Part shown: positions 50,965 through 60,345 of the stretch, one piece after another
Layout: the number at the start of each line of letters is the position of its first letter
Position numbering within the stretch: position 1 is the first letter of the stretch
Notes under the pieces: model-generated
Database searches by the model: none
Told to the model about the DNA's origin: nothing
What the model saw: only the letters and a program-made list of their open reading frames with translations
Source: Cellvibrio fontiphilus
GTDB lineage: Bacteria > Pseudomonadota > Gammaproteobacteria > Pseudomonadales > Cellvibrionaceae
Direction: 5' to 3' (one strand)
NCBI RefSeq assembly: GCF_035317345.1
Contig: NZ_JAYKTU010000005.1
Length of the DNA stretch: 64,000 nucleotides
Made by a program: the position numbers and the translations under genes

Positions 50965-51984
50965 ATGATTCCTGATGACGACAAAAAAAACATTGACGAT
51001 GGCCGCTCACGAGATCTTTCTCCGGGTAAGTTATTGGTATGGGCACGTGAGCGAGCCAATCTGAGCCAGGAGCAAGTTGCAAAAGAACTTTATATGACGC
51101 TCACCAAAGTCCGCTCGCTGGAGATGGATGACTATCGTCACATGGGGGCTGACACTTTTGTGCGTGGCTACCTGCGCGCCTACGCCAATCTGGTTCACTT
51201 GGATGTGCCGCAGCTGTTAGCAGCTTATGATCGGTTTTTACAAAAGACGGGAGTGATGGAGCAGTCGCTGCCGCGCAAGACTGAGTCCGCCGCAAAACCT
51301 ATCTGGAGGTTTGCTGCAGCTATTGTGATTTTATTGGCAGTTATTTGGCTAATTTCTATTTGGTTTTTTGATAACCGCCAGCAACCTGTTATCAATCGGC
51401 CTGCGGCCGTTGTACCGCAATTAGATGTCCGTGATATTCCGGCGAGCGGCGCTTTCAGCTCACATGCACAGAGTTCAGAATCGGCGGCAATAATGTTGGT
51501 CGATAACACCACAAACTCTCTTGCCTTGCAGGATGAAGTAGACAAGGTTCCTGATGACCTGCAAGCAGTTGCAAGTGCTTCAAGTGCGGACAACAGTTCC
51601 GTTATTACAGGAAGTAATGTCGTAAAAAATACAGAAGGTAGTACCGTAAAATCAGAAATAAATTCTGCGGTTGCGGAATCGAGTGCTTTCACGGAATCTT
51701 CTTTGGGAGTGCAAGGTCAGCTAAGAGCATCTGGCTCAATTGAGTCCTCCCTGCTTACATTGACATTTAGTGCTGAGTGTTGGGTCGAAGTCAGCGATGC
51801 TGATGGCGATGTTCTTGCGGCTGATTTACAGGCAGCGGGAAGCGCGCTGCAGTTGCGTGGCCGGGCTCCATTCGATGTAAAGCTGGGCAATGCATTGGCG
51901 GCCGATATTTTATTAAATGGTGAGTCTTTTGCGTTTACACCATTGCCATCAACTAATGTTCTTTCATTAAAAGTAGGTCAGTAG
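50965..51984 (+). CDS. rodZ: cytoskeleton protein RodZ
   Basis: A bitopic membrane protein that links MreB to the cell-wall elongation complex. From the ATG at 50965 (339 aa) it has a cytoplasmic Xre-type helix-turn-helix (about 18-85), one membrane segment (about 114-135), a Ser/Ala/Val-rich periplasmic linker, and a C-terminal DUF4115 domain (about 255-339). The linker is low-complexity. Confidence 0.88.
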   Translation: MIPDDDKKNIDDGRSRDLSPGKLLVWARERANLSQEQVAKELYMTLTKVRSLEMDDYRHMGADTFVRGYLRAYANLVHLDVPQLLAAYDRFLQKTGVMEQSLPRKTESAAKPIWRFAAAIVILLAVIWLISIWFFDNRQQPVINRPAAVVPQLDVRDIPASGAFSSHAQSSESAAIMLVDNTTNSLALQDEVDKVPDDLQAVASASSADNSSVITGSNVVKNTEGSTVKSEINSAVAESSAFTESSLGVQGQLRASGSIESSLLTLTFSAECWVEVSDADGDVLAADLQAAGSALQLRGRAPFDVKLGNALAADILLNGESFAFTPLPSTNVLSLKVGQ

Positions 51985-52020
51985 GCCTATTATTTCATTG
52001 GACATAAATCGGGAAAAGTT

Positions 52021-53145
52021 ATGCATTGCGAGTCTCCTATAAAACGCCGTAAGTCCCGACAAATTATGGTTGGAAATGTTGCCGTTGGTGGCGATGCGCC
52101 TATTTCGGTACAGAGCATGACCAATACAGAAACGACGGATGTCAACGCGACCGTTGAGCAGATTCGTCGCATTCAGGCCGCAGGCGCCGATATAGTGAGG
52201 GTATCCGTGCCGACAATGGATGCTGCAGAAGCTTTTGGTGCTATCCGCAAGCAGGTCACCATTCCATTGGTTGCCGATATCCATTTTGATTATCGTATCG
52301 CCCTGCGTGTTGCTGACTTAGGTGTTGACTGCTTGCGTATTAACCCAGGCAACATAGGCCGTGAAAAACGCATTAAAGCGGTAGTCGACAAAGCTCTCGA
52401 TTTGAATATTCCTATTCGTATTGGTGTTAATGCCGGGTCTTTAGAAAAAGACTTGCAGAAAAAATACGGCGAGCCAACACCTGATGCATTGGTTGAGTCT
52501 GCTTTGCGTCACGTAGAAATTCTCGATCAATTAAATTTTCAGAATTTCAAAGTGAGTGTTAAAGCTTCCGATGTCTTTATGGCCGTGGCCGCGTATCGAA
52601 AATTGGCGACTTTAATTGAGCAACCCTTGCATTTGGGAATTACTGAGGCAGGTGGCTTGCGTTCAGGTACCGTGAAATCGGCGATTGGCCTGGGAGCACT
52701 GTTAATGGATGGTATAGGCGATACCATTCGTGTTTCCTTGGCTGCTGATCCAGTTGAAGAGATCAAAGTCGGTTGGGATATGCTGCGCAGTTTAAAAATA
52801 CGCAGCAAAGGTGTGAATTTTATTGCTTGCCCCAGTTGTTCACGCCAAAACTTTGATGTGATTAAAACGATGAACGATTTGGAGCAACGAGTGGAGGATA
52901 TTACCGTGCCTCTGGATGTCGCTGTGATCGGCTGTGTGGTAAATGGACCCGGCGAGGCTAAAGAGGCTGATCTAGGGCTCGCAGGGGGAACGCCCAGTAA
53001 TTTGATTTACATTGATGGTGAGCCGAATCAAAAGCTAACAAATGAGAATCTAGTGGACAATCTCGAACGCCTTATTCGTGCCAAAGCTGCACAAAAGCAG
53101 GCAAAAATTGATGAAGACGCAAAAAATATCATCGCGAAAGCCTGA
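52021..53145 (+). CDS. ispG: 4-hydroxy-3-methylbut-2-enyl diphosphate synthase IspG
   Basis: Catalyses the penultimate step of the MEP isoprenoid pathway with a [4Fe-4S] cluster. The 374 residues show PIKRRKSRQIMVGNVAVGG, VSVPTMDAAEAFGAIRKQ, and the cluster cysteines in ACPSCSRQNFDV and GCVVNGPGEAKEADLG. The suf operon products would supply its cluster. It lies between rodZ and hisS. Confidence 0.97.
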   Translation: MHCESPIKRRKSRQIMVGNVAVGGDAPISVQSMTNTETTDVNATVEQIRRIQAAGADIVRVSVPTMDAAEAFGAIRKQVTIPLVADIHFDYRIALRVADLGVDCLRINPGNIGREKRIKAVVDKALDLNIPIRIGVNAGSLEKDLQKKYGEPTPDALVESALRHVEILDQLNFQNFKVSVKASDVFMAVAAYRKLATLIEQPLHLGITEAGGLRSGTVKSAIGLGALLMDGIGDTIRVSLAADPVEEIKVGWDMLRSLKIRSKGVNFIACPSCSRQNFDVIKTMNDLEQRVEDITVPLDVAVIGCVVNGPGEAKEADLGLAGGTPSNLIYIDGEPNQKLTNENLVDNLERLIRAKAAQKQAKIDEDAKNIIAKA

Positions 53146-53175
53146 TATTTTTAAATCGACTGACAAGGTTTTAAA

Positions 53176-54447
53176 TTGAAAAAAATACAAGCAATTCGCG
53201 GCATGAATGATCTGCTTCCGGCAGATTCGCCACTTTGGCAATACGTAGAGTCTGTAGTTACTGACATACTTGCGCGCTATGCCTATCAAGAAATCAGATT
53301 TCCTATTGTTGAGGTTACCGAGCTTTTTAAACGCTCTATCGGTGAAGTAACCGATATTGTAGAAAAAGAAATGTATACCTTTGAGGATCGTAATGGCGAT
53401 AGTTTGACTCTGCGCCCGGAAGGTACTGCTTGTTGTGTGCGTGCTTGTGAAGAAAATGGTCTGCTTTACAATCAAACACAACGTCTCTGGTATATGGGCC
53501 CTATGTTTCGCCATGAGCGCCCACAAAAAGGACGCTATCGCCAATTTCATCAAATCGGTGTTGAGACCTTTGGTATTCAGGGGCCCGATATAGATGCAGA
53601 GGTGTTGGTATTAAGTGCGCGAATTTTGCGAAACTTAGGTGTGGCTGAGCACGTTCATTTACAAATTAATTCGCTTGGCAGTGCAGACGCGCGCGCAGCC
53701 TATAAACATGCCTTGGTGGCTTATCTTGATGGCGTAAAAGATCAGCTGGATGAAGATAGCAAGCGTCGTCTTGATACAAATCCTTTGCGTATTCTGGACT
53801 CAAAAGATGTTAATACCCAGCGTCTTTTAGATGCAGCACCTGTTCTATTGGATTATCTTGACGATGTTTCGCGCGAGCACTTTGAAGGCCTGAAAAGTCT
53901 ACTTAATGCTGCAGGCGTGGCCTATCAGGTAAATCCACGCTTGGTGCGCGGGCTTGATTATTATGGTAAAACGGCGTTCGAATGGGTCACTGACAAATTG
54001 GGCTCGCAGAGCACTGTCTGTGCGGGTGGGCGTTACGATGGCTTGGTCGAACAGCTGGGTGGAAAACCAACACCTGCGGTTGGTTTTGGTATTGGTCTTG
54101 AGCGTTTGGTGTTATTGCTGCAAGCTGCTGAAGTCGTACCTGATGGATTGGACCAACAAACCGATATTTATTTGGTTGCAGTGGGGGATGTGCAATCAGA
54201 GGCAATAAAATTTGCTGAGCGCATTCGCGATGAATTACCTTTTGTGAGGTTGATGGTCAATTGCGGTGGTGGCAATTTTAAAACCCAATTAAAACGAGCC
54301 GATAAGAGTGGTGCGGATATCGCACTTATCCTGGGTGAGGATGAAGTTAAATCCGGCAAAGTTAGTATCAAGTTCCTGCGCGATGAGCTAGAGCAGCAAT
54401 CGCTGAGTTTTGATGAGGCGATCACTTACCTGCAATCGCTTGAATAA
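53176..54447 (+). CDS. hisS: histidyl-tRNA synthetase
   Basis: Attaches histidine to tRNA-His. The start is TTG at 53176, with AAGG 7 bases upstream, giving 423 residues that begin KKIQAIRGMNDLLP. Class II motifs are seen: motif 2 in YMGPMFRHERPQKGRYRQFHQ and motif 3 in GGKPTPAVGFGIGLERLVLLL, with the histidine-specific RGLDYYGKTAFEW. The C-terminal anticodon-binding domain is complete. Confidence 0.97.
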   Translation: MKKIQAIRGMNDLLPADSPLWQYVESVVTDILARYAYQEIRFPIVEVTELFKRSIGEVTDIVEKEMYTFEDRNGDSLTLRPEGTACCVRACEENGLLYNQTQRLWYMGPMFRHERPQKGRYRQFHQIGVETFGIQGPDIDAEVLVLSARILRNLGVAEHVHLQINSLGSADARAAYKHALVAYLDGVKDQLDEDSKRRLDTNPLRILDSKDVNTQRLLDAAPVLLDYLDDVSREHFEGLKSLLNAAGVAYQVNPRLVRGLDYYGKTAFEWVTDKLGSQSTVCAGGRYDGLVEQLGGKPTPAVGFGIGLERLVLLLQAAEVVPDGLDQQTDIYLVAVGDVQSEAIKFAERIRDELPFVRLMVNCGGGNFKTQLKRADKSGADIALILGEDEVKSGKVSIKFLRDELEQQSLSFDEAITYLQSLE

Positions 54448-54511
54448 AAAAATAACGTTTTTATATCATTAATATTTCTTGCGTCCTGCGCAAATTCCAT
54501 AGGAGTCGATT

Positions 54512-55207
54512 GTGAGCGTACACTTGTCAGAAGAAGAACAATTAGAAGTAATGAAGCGTTGGTGGAAGGACTACGGAAGAACCGTCGTTATTGCTGTGCT
54601 GGTTGCGGTGATTGGTTACTTCGGGTACACCACTTGGCAGGATCAAAAGCGTCAGACTGCAGAAAAAGCATCAATGATTTATGAGGAGTTATTGAAGCTA
54701 GTAACCGTTGAACCCGGTAAAGTAATTGCCGATGCTGATAAGGCGACAGTCACCCATTTAGCAGGTCAACTCAAGGAAATTAATAGCAAAAGTATGTACG
54801 CACACAGCGCGGCGTTTTTTCTAGCAAAATTAGCCGTTGAAGATAACAAGCTGGATGCGGCAGCAAGTGAACTTAAATGGGTTTTATCTGCCAAACCCGA
54901 TGCTGCAACTGCGCAGTTGGCGCGTTTGCGTTTGGCCCGGGTATTAACAGCGCAAAAAGCCTACGATGAGGCGCTTGCACAATTAACACCAGAGCCAGCG
55001 GCAGCGTTTGTTGCTGATTATGCCGAAGCGCGCGGTGATATTTTAAAATTGCAGGGTGACTTGGACGCGGCCAGAACGTCATTTGAAAAAGCCTTGGCTT
55101 CAATTGATCCACAGCAGCAAGAGCGTTACATGTTGTTGCAAATGAAGGTCGATGATTTGAAAGTGAATGAGTCTGCGCCTGCTGCCCCTGCTGCTGAGGA
55201 GAAATAA
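54512..55207 (+). CDS. yfgM: YfgM family tetratricopeptide protein, ancillary Sec translocon subunit
   Basis: YfgM binds SecYEG and the periplasmic chaperone PpiD and assists folding of exported proteins. The 231-residue protein starts with GTG at 54512. It has a short cytoplasmic N-terminus (LSEEEQLEVMKRWWKDYG), one membrane segment (about 24-43), and a periplasmic TPR region (about 80-215). The yfgM-bamB-der order is conserved, and bamB starts directly after its stop. Confidence 0.92.
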   Translation: MSVHLSEEEQLEVMKRWWKDYGRTVVIAVLVAVIGYFGYTTWQDQKRQTAEKASMIYEELLKLVTVEPGKVIADADKATVTHLAGQLKEINSKSMYAHSAAFFLAKLAVEDNKLDAAASELKWVLSAKPDAATAQLARLRLARVLTAQKAYDEALAQLTPEPAAAFVADYAEARGDILKLQGDLDAARTSFEKALASIDPQQQERYMLLQMKVDDLKVNESAPAAPAAEEK

Positions 55208-56434
55208 ATGACGCAAGTCTCTGTGAGGCACTTTAGCTGGCTGGTTTTGCTTTGTGCATTCGCTGTTTCTGGATGTTCCTGGTTTAGCAAAAAAACCGGA
55301 AACGAGCCTATGGAACTGGTCGATTTTGAAGAAACCATCGACTTGGATAGGGTCTGGAAACGTGGTATCGGTGAAGGTCAAAACAAAGGTTTTAGTAGCC
55401 TCACTCCAGCATTGGATGGCGATACTATTTATGCAGTGGACTTTGAAGGACTTGTTGTGGCGGTGAATACCGAAACTGGTAAAAAGCTCTGGTCGCGCAA
55501 GATTAATAAAGCCAATCAAGGGTTGTGGACTTGGTTCAAAGGTTTCTTCGTTGCTGCAGACCCCAATCGTCAGATTATCGGCGGCATAGCGGCTGAAAAC
55601 GGTATGTTGCTGGTCGCAACCTACGCGGGCGAAGTTATGGCCTTGTCCAAAGAAAATGGCGATGAGCTTTGGCGTAAACAATTACCTGGAGAGGTGGTTT
55701 CTGCTCCCCGCACTAATGGCTCTGTGGTAGCCGCACAGTCGGTGAATGGTAAGTTGTACGCGCTGGATGCCAAAACCGGAGAGCAGCTTTGGTTCTATGA
55801 CAACCAACCCCCGGTACTCACGTTGCGTGGCACGCCCTCTCCAATTGTTACCGACACCGCTATTTATACAGGTTTTTCAAATGGCAGGATGATGGCTTTC
55901 AATCCATCTAATGGGTTGATTTTGTGGGAGCAGCGGATCGCATCACCCAAAGGGCGTTCTGAGTTGGAGCGTATGGTTGACATACACGCGAGCCCTATCC
56001 TGCGTGATGGTGTTATTTATGTGGGTACCTTTCAGGGCCGAGTCAGTGCTATATCGAGAGGTACAGGTAGCCCACTGTGGGGGATTGACGGATCTACCAG
56101 TGAAAACCTTGCTGTTTCTGCCGACAAGGTATTTGTATCCCACTCCGATGGGAAGGTTGCTGCTTACAGTACAGCTACCGGCGAGCAGTTGTGGGTTAAC
56201 GAACAGATGTTGCGTCGCAACTTAAATGGGCCGCAGGTGTTTGGCGATTATCTGGCGGTGGTTGACTACAAGGGTTACATGCATATCCTCAACCAAAATG
56301 ATGGCCAATTTGCTGCCCGTACCAGAGTGGATCGCAAAGGTGCTCGCGCTCCCATGCAAACCAATGGTGAAACACTCTATGTATTCACCAATCGTGGCAA
56401 GTTAATCGCATTCCGCGCCGAGAAAGAAAAGTAG
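55208..56434 (+). CDS. bamB: outer membrane protein assembly factor BamB
   Basis: Lipoprotein of the BAM complex that inserts beta-barrel proteins in the outer membrane. The 408-residue protein has the lipobox VSGC (Cys23). The rest is an eight-bladed beta-propeller of PQQ-like repeats (TGKKLWSRKI, NGDELWRKQLPG, TGEQLWFYDNQ, and so on). It begins at the base after the yfgM stop. Confidence 0.94.
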   Translation: MTQVSVRHFSWLVLLCAFAVSGCSWFSKKTGNEPMELVDFEETIDLDRVWKRGIGEGQNKGFSSLTPALDGDTIYAVDFEGLVVAVNTETGKKLWSRKINKANQGLWTWFKGFFVAADPNRQIIGGIAAENGMLLVATYAGEVMALSKENGDELWRKQLPGEVVSAPRTNGSVVAAQSVNGKLYALDAKTGEQLWFYDNQPPVLTLRGTPSPIVTDTAIYTGFSNGRMMAFNPSNGLILWEQRIASPKGRSELERMVDIHASPILRDGVIYVGTFQGRVSAISRGTGSPLWGIDGSTSENLAVSADKVFVSHSDGKVAAYSTATGEQLWVNEQMLRRNLNGPQVFGDYLAVVDYKGYMHILNQNDGQFAARTRVDRKGARAPMQTNGETLYVFTNRGKLIAFRAEKEK

Positions 56435-56453
56435 GCTCCATAAAATTACCAAT

Positions 56454-56523
56454 AAACAAAACCAGCCGCTGAATTTACCCTGAGTTATTAATGGTAAACT
56501 TCACCGCGGCTGGTTTTGTTTTT
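56454..56523 (+). terminator. large hairpin between bamB and der
   Basis: A 16-base-pair outer stem (56454-56469 with 56506-56521) encloses a smaller stem (TTTACC/GGTAAA). A T-rich run follows, so it probably ends the upstream transcript and separates der from bamB. Confidence 0.82.
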
Positions 56524-56586
56524 AAGCAAAATTGATATTCAGGCGATTCCCGCCTTCACTCTGACATCTACCTCACTGATACCTCT

Positions 56587-57993
56587 ATGATTATCCCTGT
56601 AATAGCACTTGTAGGTCGCCCTAATGTGGGTAAATCCACTCTTTTCAATCGCCTGACTCAATCTCGCGATGCTTTAGTGGCAGATTACCCAGGGTTAACC
56701 CGTGACCGTAAATACGGCGAAGGCGTATTGGAAAATCGTCGTTTTATTGTGATAGATACAGGTGGAATCAGCGGCGAAGAAGAGGGCATAGACAGCATGA
56801 TGGCCGGGCAATCACTGCTGGCTATTCAAGAGGCTGACATAGTGCTTTTTATGGTTGACAGTCGTGTAGGGCTGAACCCAGCTGATGAGATGATCGCCAA
56901 ACATCTGCGCGTACATAATAAAAAAACCTATCTGGTTGCCAACAAAATTGATGGTACAGATCCTGATATAGCTTTGGCCCCCTTTTATGAATTGGGTTTG
57001 GGTGAGGTGTATCCAACAACTGCAAGTCATGGCCGCGGTGTCAGATCTCTCATGGAAGAGGTTCTGGCTGAGATTCCTGAGTTTCCTGAAGGTTATGAAC
57101 CAGAAGAGGCTACAGGCATCAAAATCGCTATTGTAGGGCGCCCAAATGTAGGAAAGTCAACACTGGTCAACCGCTTGTTGGGGGAGGATAGAGTAGTTGT
57201 CTACGACCAGCCCGGCACTACACGCGACAGTATTTACATAAATTACACTCGCTTCGATAAGCCTTACACCATTATCGATACCGCTGGTGTGCGTCGGCGT
57301 AAGAACATAGATCTGATGGTGGAGAAGTTTTCTATTGTTAAGACCATGCAGGCTATTGCTGATGCTAATGTTGTTGTTCTGGTGATGGATGCCAGTGAAG
57401 GCGTTGTTGAACAGGATCTTCATCTCATGGGCACCACAATTGAGGCAGGGCGTGCCTTGGTTATTGCTCTTAATAAGTGGGATGGTTTAGACGAATCACA
57501 TAAACAGTATGTGAAAAAGGAAATTGAGCGCCGGCTGAGATTTGTGGATTTTGCAACTATCCACTTTATTTCAGCTTTACATGGCACAGGAGTGGGGAAC
57601 CTGTATAAATCCATCGAATTGGCTTACCAATCTGCCACCGATAAATTTAGTACCAATTATCTTACCCGAATTTTGCAAGACGCTGTGCGTGAGCATCAAC
57701 CGCCTATGATCCAAGGGCGGCGTATTAAATTGCGTTATGCCCATCCAGGCGGGCATAACCCGCCAATTATTGTTATCCACGGCAACCAAACCAATGATGT
57801 GCCCAGCCATTACACCAAATATCTGGAGAAAACTTTCCGCCGTGTATTGGATCTCCATGGCACGCCGATAAAAATCGAGTTTCGTAATAACGAGAACCCC
57901 TATTCAGAGCGTAAGGCCAAGTTGACGCAGCGCCAACTGATTGAGCTTCGCAGGAAAGCTGAGCGTGATAAAAAGAATAAAAAGCCCCAATAA
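56587..57993 (+). CDS. der: ribosome-associated GTPase Der (EngA)
   Basis: A double-GTPase needed for 50S subunit maturation. The 468 residues contain two tandem G domains: GRPNVGKSTLFNRL at about 9-22 (G1 of the first), NKIDGTDP (G4), GRPNVGKSTLVNRLL at about 180-194 (G1 of the second), DTAGVRRR (G3) and NKWDGLDE (G4). The C-terminal KH-like domain has HPGGHNPPIIVIHGNQ. It is separated from bamB by a large hairpin. Confidence 0.97.
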   Translation: MIIPVIALVGRPNVGKSTLFNRLTQSRDALVADYPGLTRDRKYGEGVLENRRFIVIDTGGISGEEEGIDSMMAGQSLLAIQEADIVLFMVDSRVGLNPADEMIAKHLRVHNKKTYLVANKIDGTDPDIALAPFYELGLGEVYPTTASHGRGVRSLMEEVLAEIPEFPEGYEPEEATGIKIAIVGRPNVGKSTLVNRLLGEDRVVVYDQPGTTRDSIYINYTRFDKPYTIIDTAGVRRRKNIDLMVEKFSIVKTMQAIADANVVVLVMDASEGVVEQDLHLMGTTIEAGRALVIALNKWDGLDESHKQYVKKEIERRLRFVDFATIHFISALHGTGVGNLYKSIELAYQSATDKFSTNYLTRILQDAVREHQPPMIQGRRIKLRYAHPGGHNPPIIVIHGNQTNDVPSHYTKYLEKTFRRVLDLHGTPIKIEFRNNENPYSERKAKLTQRQLIELRRKAERDKKNKKPQ

Positions 57994-58172
57994 AATTTTG
58001 TTTCTTATCGGCGTAGTTATCGTTCTTCATCGAGCCTTTGCTGCGCCAATTAAATCCAATGAAAGCCTATCTGGAATAGCTAATCAACTTGCAACCCTGT
58101 TAGTGAAGGAGTAGTGTTACGCGCTTTATTGATCGGCATTCGATCCATTTGAACCTCACGTCCGAGCAGAAG

Positions 58173-59369
58173 ATGACACCCGCAAGCCGCAAGCTGCTTA
58201 TCATCGATGACGATGCCCTCGTCCGCCAAAGCCTGATTACCTATCTGTCGGATAGTGGATTTGCTGTGGAGTTTGCAACAGATACTCACTCTGCACTCCA
58301 TCTTCTTCAATCAGCTCTCTCACTCCCCGATCTCGTGATAACAGATTTACGTATGCCCAATGGTGATGGTTTGCAGTTGTTGCAAACAGTTCATGAAAAG
58401 TTCCCGCAATTGCCAGTCATTGTGGTATCCGGGGCGGGTGTTATGAATGACGTTGTCGCTGCTTTGCGACTTGGGGCTCGCGATTACTTGATAAAACCTC
58501 TGGTGGACTTGGAGGTTCTTGTTCATTCGATTAATAAAGTCTTGGATAGACAGGAGCTGGAGGCTGAAAATTCGCGCTACAGAGCACAGTTGGAAAATGC
58601 CAACCGCGAACTTAAAGAAAACCTCAGGGCTTTGGAGCGTGATCAGATAGCCGGACGCCGTGTACAGCGACGACTGATGCCATCAGGTCTGACCACGCAG
58701 GAGGGGTATAAAGTAGCTCACACAATAATACCATCACTTTTTTTGAGTGGTGATTTTGTTGACTACGCTCATATAAAGCAGCGTTATCTTGCGTTTTATC
58801 TTGCCGATGTTTCCGGTCACGGCGCCTCATCTGCGTTTGTTACAATTTGGCTGAAGCATTTGGTAAGTCGAATGGTACGTGAAGAAGGATTGTTTGGCGA
58901 TGAAAACTCCTTTGTTGATGGTGCCGACCAGATGCTGCGACAAATCAATCGCGAGCTGCATGAAACCCGATTGAGTCATCATCTGACGCTTTTTGTGGGG
59001 GTCATAGATACCCAAACGCACAGACTGCATTATGTGGTTGCGGGACATTTACCAATGCCCATTTTAATCACAGCAAAAGGAGCGGAGTACCTTAGTGGTC
59101 AAGGAAAGCCGGCCGGTATTTTCAAAGATGTCAGTTGGCAGCTTTATGAGAGAGAGTTACCTGAAACCTTTGCGCTAGTATGTTTTTCAGACGGCGTGCT
59201 GGAAACCTTGTCTCAGTCTGAGTTGGCTGAAAAAGAGAGGCATCTCCTAGACTTGGTTGCTGCGACCACTGGCACTTTGGATTCAGTCTGTAATACTTTG
59301 GTGATAAAAGAGATTCGCGATAATCCTGATGATATTGCGGTATTATCGATTTCTAGGGGCGTAAGTTGA
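58173..59369 (+). CDS. rssB: RssB-type response regulator with PP2C-like phosphatase domain
   Basis: A two-domain regulator. The receiver (about 6-120) has the phospho-acceptor Asp in LVITDLRMPNGDG. After a coiled coil (about 135-170) comes a SpoIIE/PP2C phosphatase domain with ADVSGHGASSAF, LVCFSDGVLE and NPDDIAVLSI. In Pseudomonas the equivalent RssB acts on an anti-sigma antagonist (RssC) to control RpoS level. The ATG at 58173 gives 398 residues; a TTG at 58149 would add 8. It overlaps the next gene by 1 base. Confidence 0.88.
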   Translation: MTPASRKLLIIDDDALVRQSLITYLSDSGFAVEFATDTHSALHLLQSALSLPDLVITDLRMPNGDGLQLLQTVHEKFPQLPVIVVSGAGVMNDVVAALRLGARDYLIKPLVDLEVLVHSINKVLDRQELEAENSRYRAQLENANRELKENLRALERDQIAGRRVQRRLMPSGLTTQEGYKVAHTIIPSLFLSGDFVDYAHIKQRYLAFYLADVSGHGASSAFVTIWLKHLVSRMVREEGLFGDENSFVDGADQMLRQINRELHETRLSHHLTLFVGVIDTQTHRLHYVVAGHLPMPILITAKGAEYLSGQGKPAGIFKDVSWQLYERELPETFALVCFSDGVLETLSQSELAEKERHLLDLVAATTGTLDSVCNTLVIKEIRDNPDDIAVLSISRGVS

Positions 59370-59851
59370 TGAAACCCGGCCAAATTTTAGTTGCCGACCA
59401 CGATGGTGTTTACATTATTAAAATGTTGGGCGATGTTCGCTTGACCCTATGTATATCGTTCGACCAATTTATCGATGCAATGTTTAAAAGTGAAAACTTC
59501 ACTTCTGTACTCTTTGATCTTTCAGATGCGGAAGCTATAGACAGTACAACACTTGGTTTAATGGCAAAAATTTCGATTTTGGGGCAGGAGCGATGCGGCA
59601 TAGTGCCAGTGATTCTTGCAAGCAACCCCAGCATTCAACGTATTCTTCAAACCATGGGCTTCAACGATATATTTACTATAGTTGATAGTCTGGATGCACC
59701 TGTGTTGGATGCCCAGCCATTAAACTGTATTAACTGTGACGAGAGGGTTGTGAAAGAGAAGGTTTTGGAAGCGCACAAAATTTTGATGGGGTTAAATACG
59801 ACTAACGCAGATACCTTTCGCAATCTTGTTAACATGCTCGAGAACTGCTGA
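59369..59851 (+). CDS. rssC: STAS-domain anti-sigma factor antagonist RssC-like
   Basis: A 160-residue STAS protein. The likely phosphorylation Ser is in EAIDSTTLGLMAKI (about residue 57). The start overlaps the rssB stop (TGATG), so the pair is coupled. Dephosphorylation by the neighbouring PP2C domain is expected to switch its partner binding. In Pseudomonas the equivalent pair acts on RpoS turnover. Confidence 0.87.
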   Translation: MKPGQILVADHDGVYIIKMLGDVRLTLCISFDQFIDAMFKSENFTSVLFDLSDAEAIDSTTLGLMAKISILGQERCGIVPVILASNPSIQRILQTMGFNDIFTIVDSLDAPVLDAQPLNCINCDERVVKEKVLEAHKILMGLNTTNADTFRNLVNMLENC

Positions 59852-59883
59852 TTTTTTCTTGTCGCAAACTTTCAAGTTCTTTT

Positions 59884-60345
59884 TTACAGCTTCAATCCAG
59901 CTTTGACCAGGTTTTTCGTTCGGATAAAATTACTGTGCGAAACGTGAATTAAATCTGCAATCTTCCTGATCATATAATCTTCATACTTGTCCAGATTCCC
60001 ATCGGCGTAAGCTATCTCCCACATTGCTTTAATCAGTTTTAGTTTGTCGTCTGGTGAGCATTGGCTATTCACCATGTGTGTAAACTGATGAAGAGAGGTC
60101 GCGTGATTGGATTCTGTTTTGGCGAGATCAATTAACTCGTTTATTTCTTCTGTACTGATAGAGAATTTTTGTGCGAGCAACTGGCTGAGCTTAACTGTTT
60201 CCGCTTCTGAAAATTTGTTATCCGCTATTGCAATTTCTACTAACAATGCAGTGATCGCCAGTTGTTTCTGGTGGTCAGTAAACGCGAGAGAGTCGCCACC
60301 TATTTGCAGGTGGCGCTCGATAAATCTGGAGAGCTTATTAAGCAC
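59884..60345 (-). CDS. TerB family protein (tellurite resistance TerB-like domain)
   Basis: A 153-residue helical protein with the TerB-like features AITALLVEIAIADNKFSEAE and KAMWEIAYADGNLDKYEDYMIRKIADL. TerB-like domains often act in envelope or stress contexts; tellurite resistance itself is not shown here because no other ter genes are present. It starts with GTG and overlaps the end of tal by 8 bases. Confidence 0.87.
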   Translation of the reverse strand: MLNKLSRFIERHLQIGGDSLAFTDHQKQLAITALLVEIAIADNKFSEAETVKLSQLLAQKFSISTEEINELIDLAKTESNHATSLHQFTHMVNSQCSPDDKLKLIKAMWEIAYADGNLDKYEDYMIRKIADLIHVSHSNFIRTKNLVKAGLKL

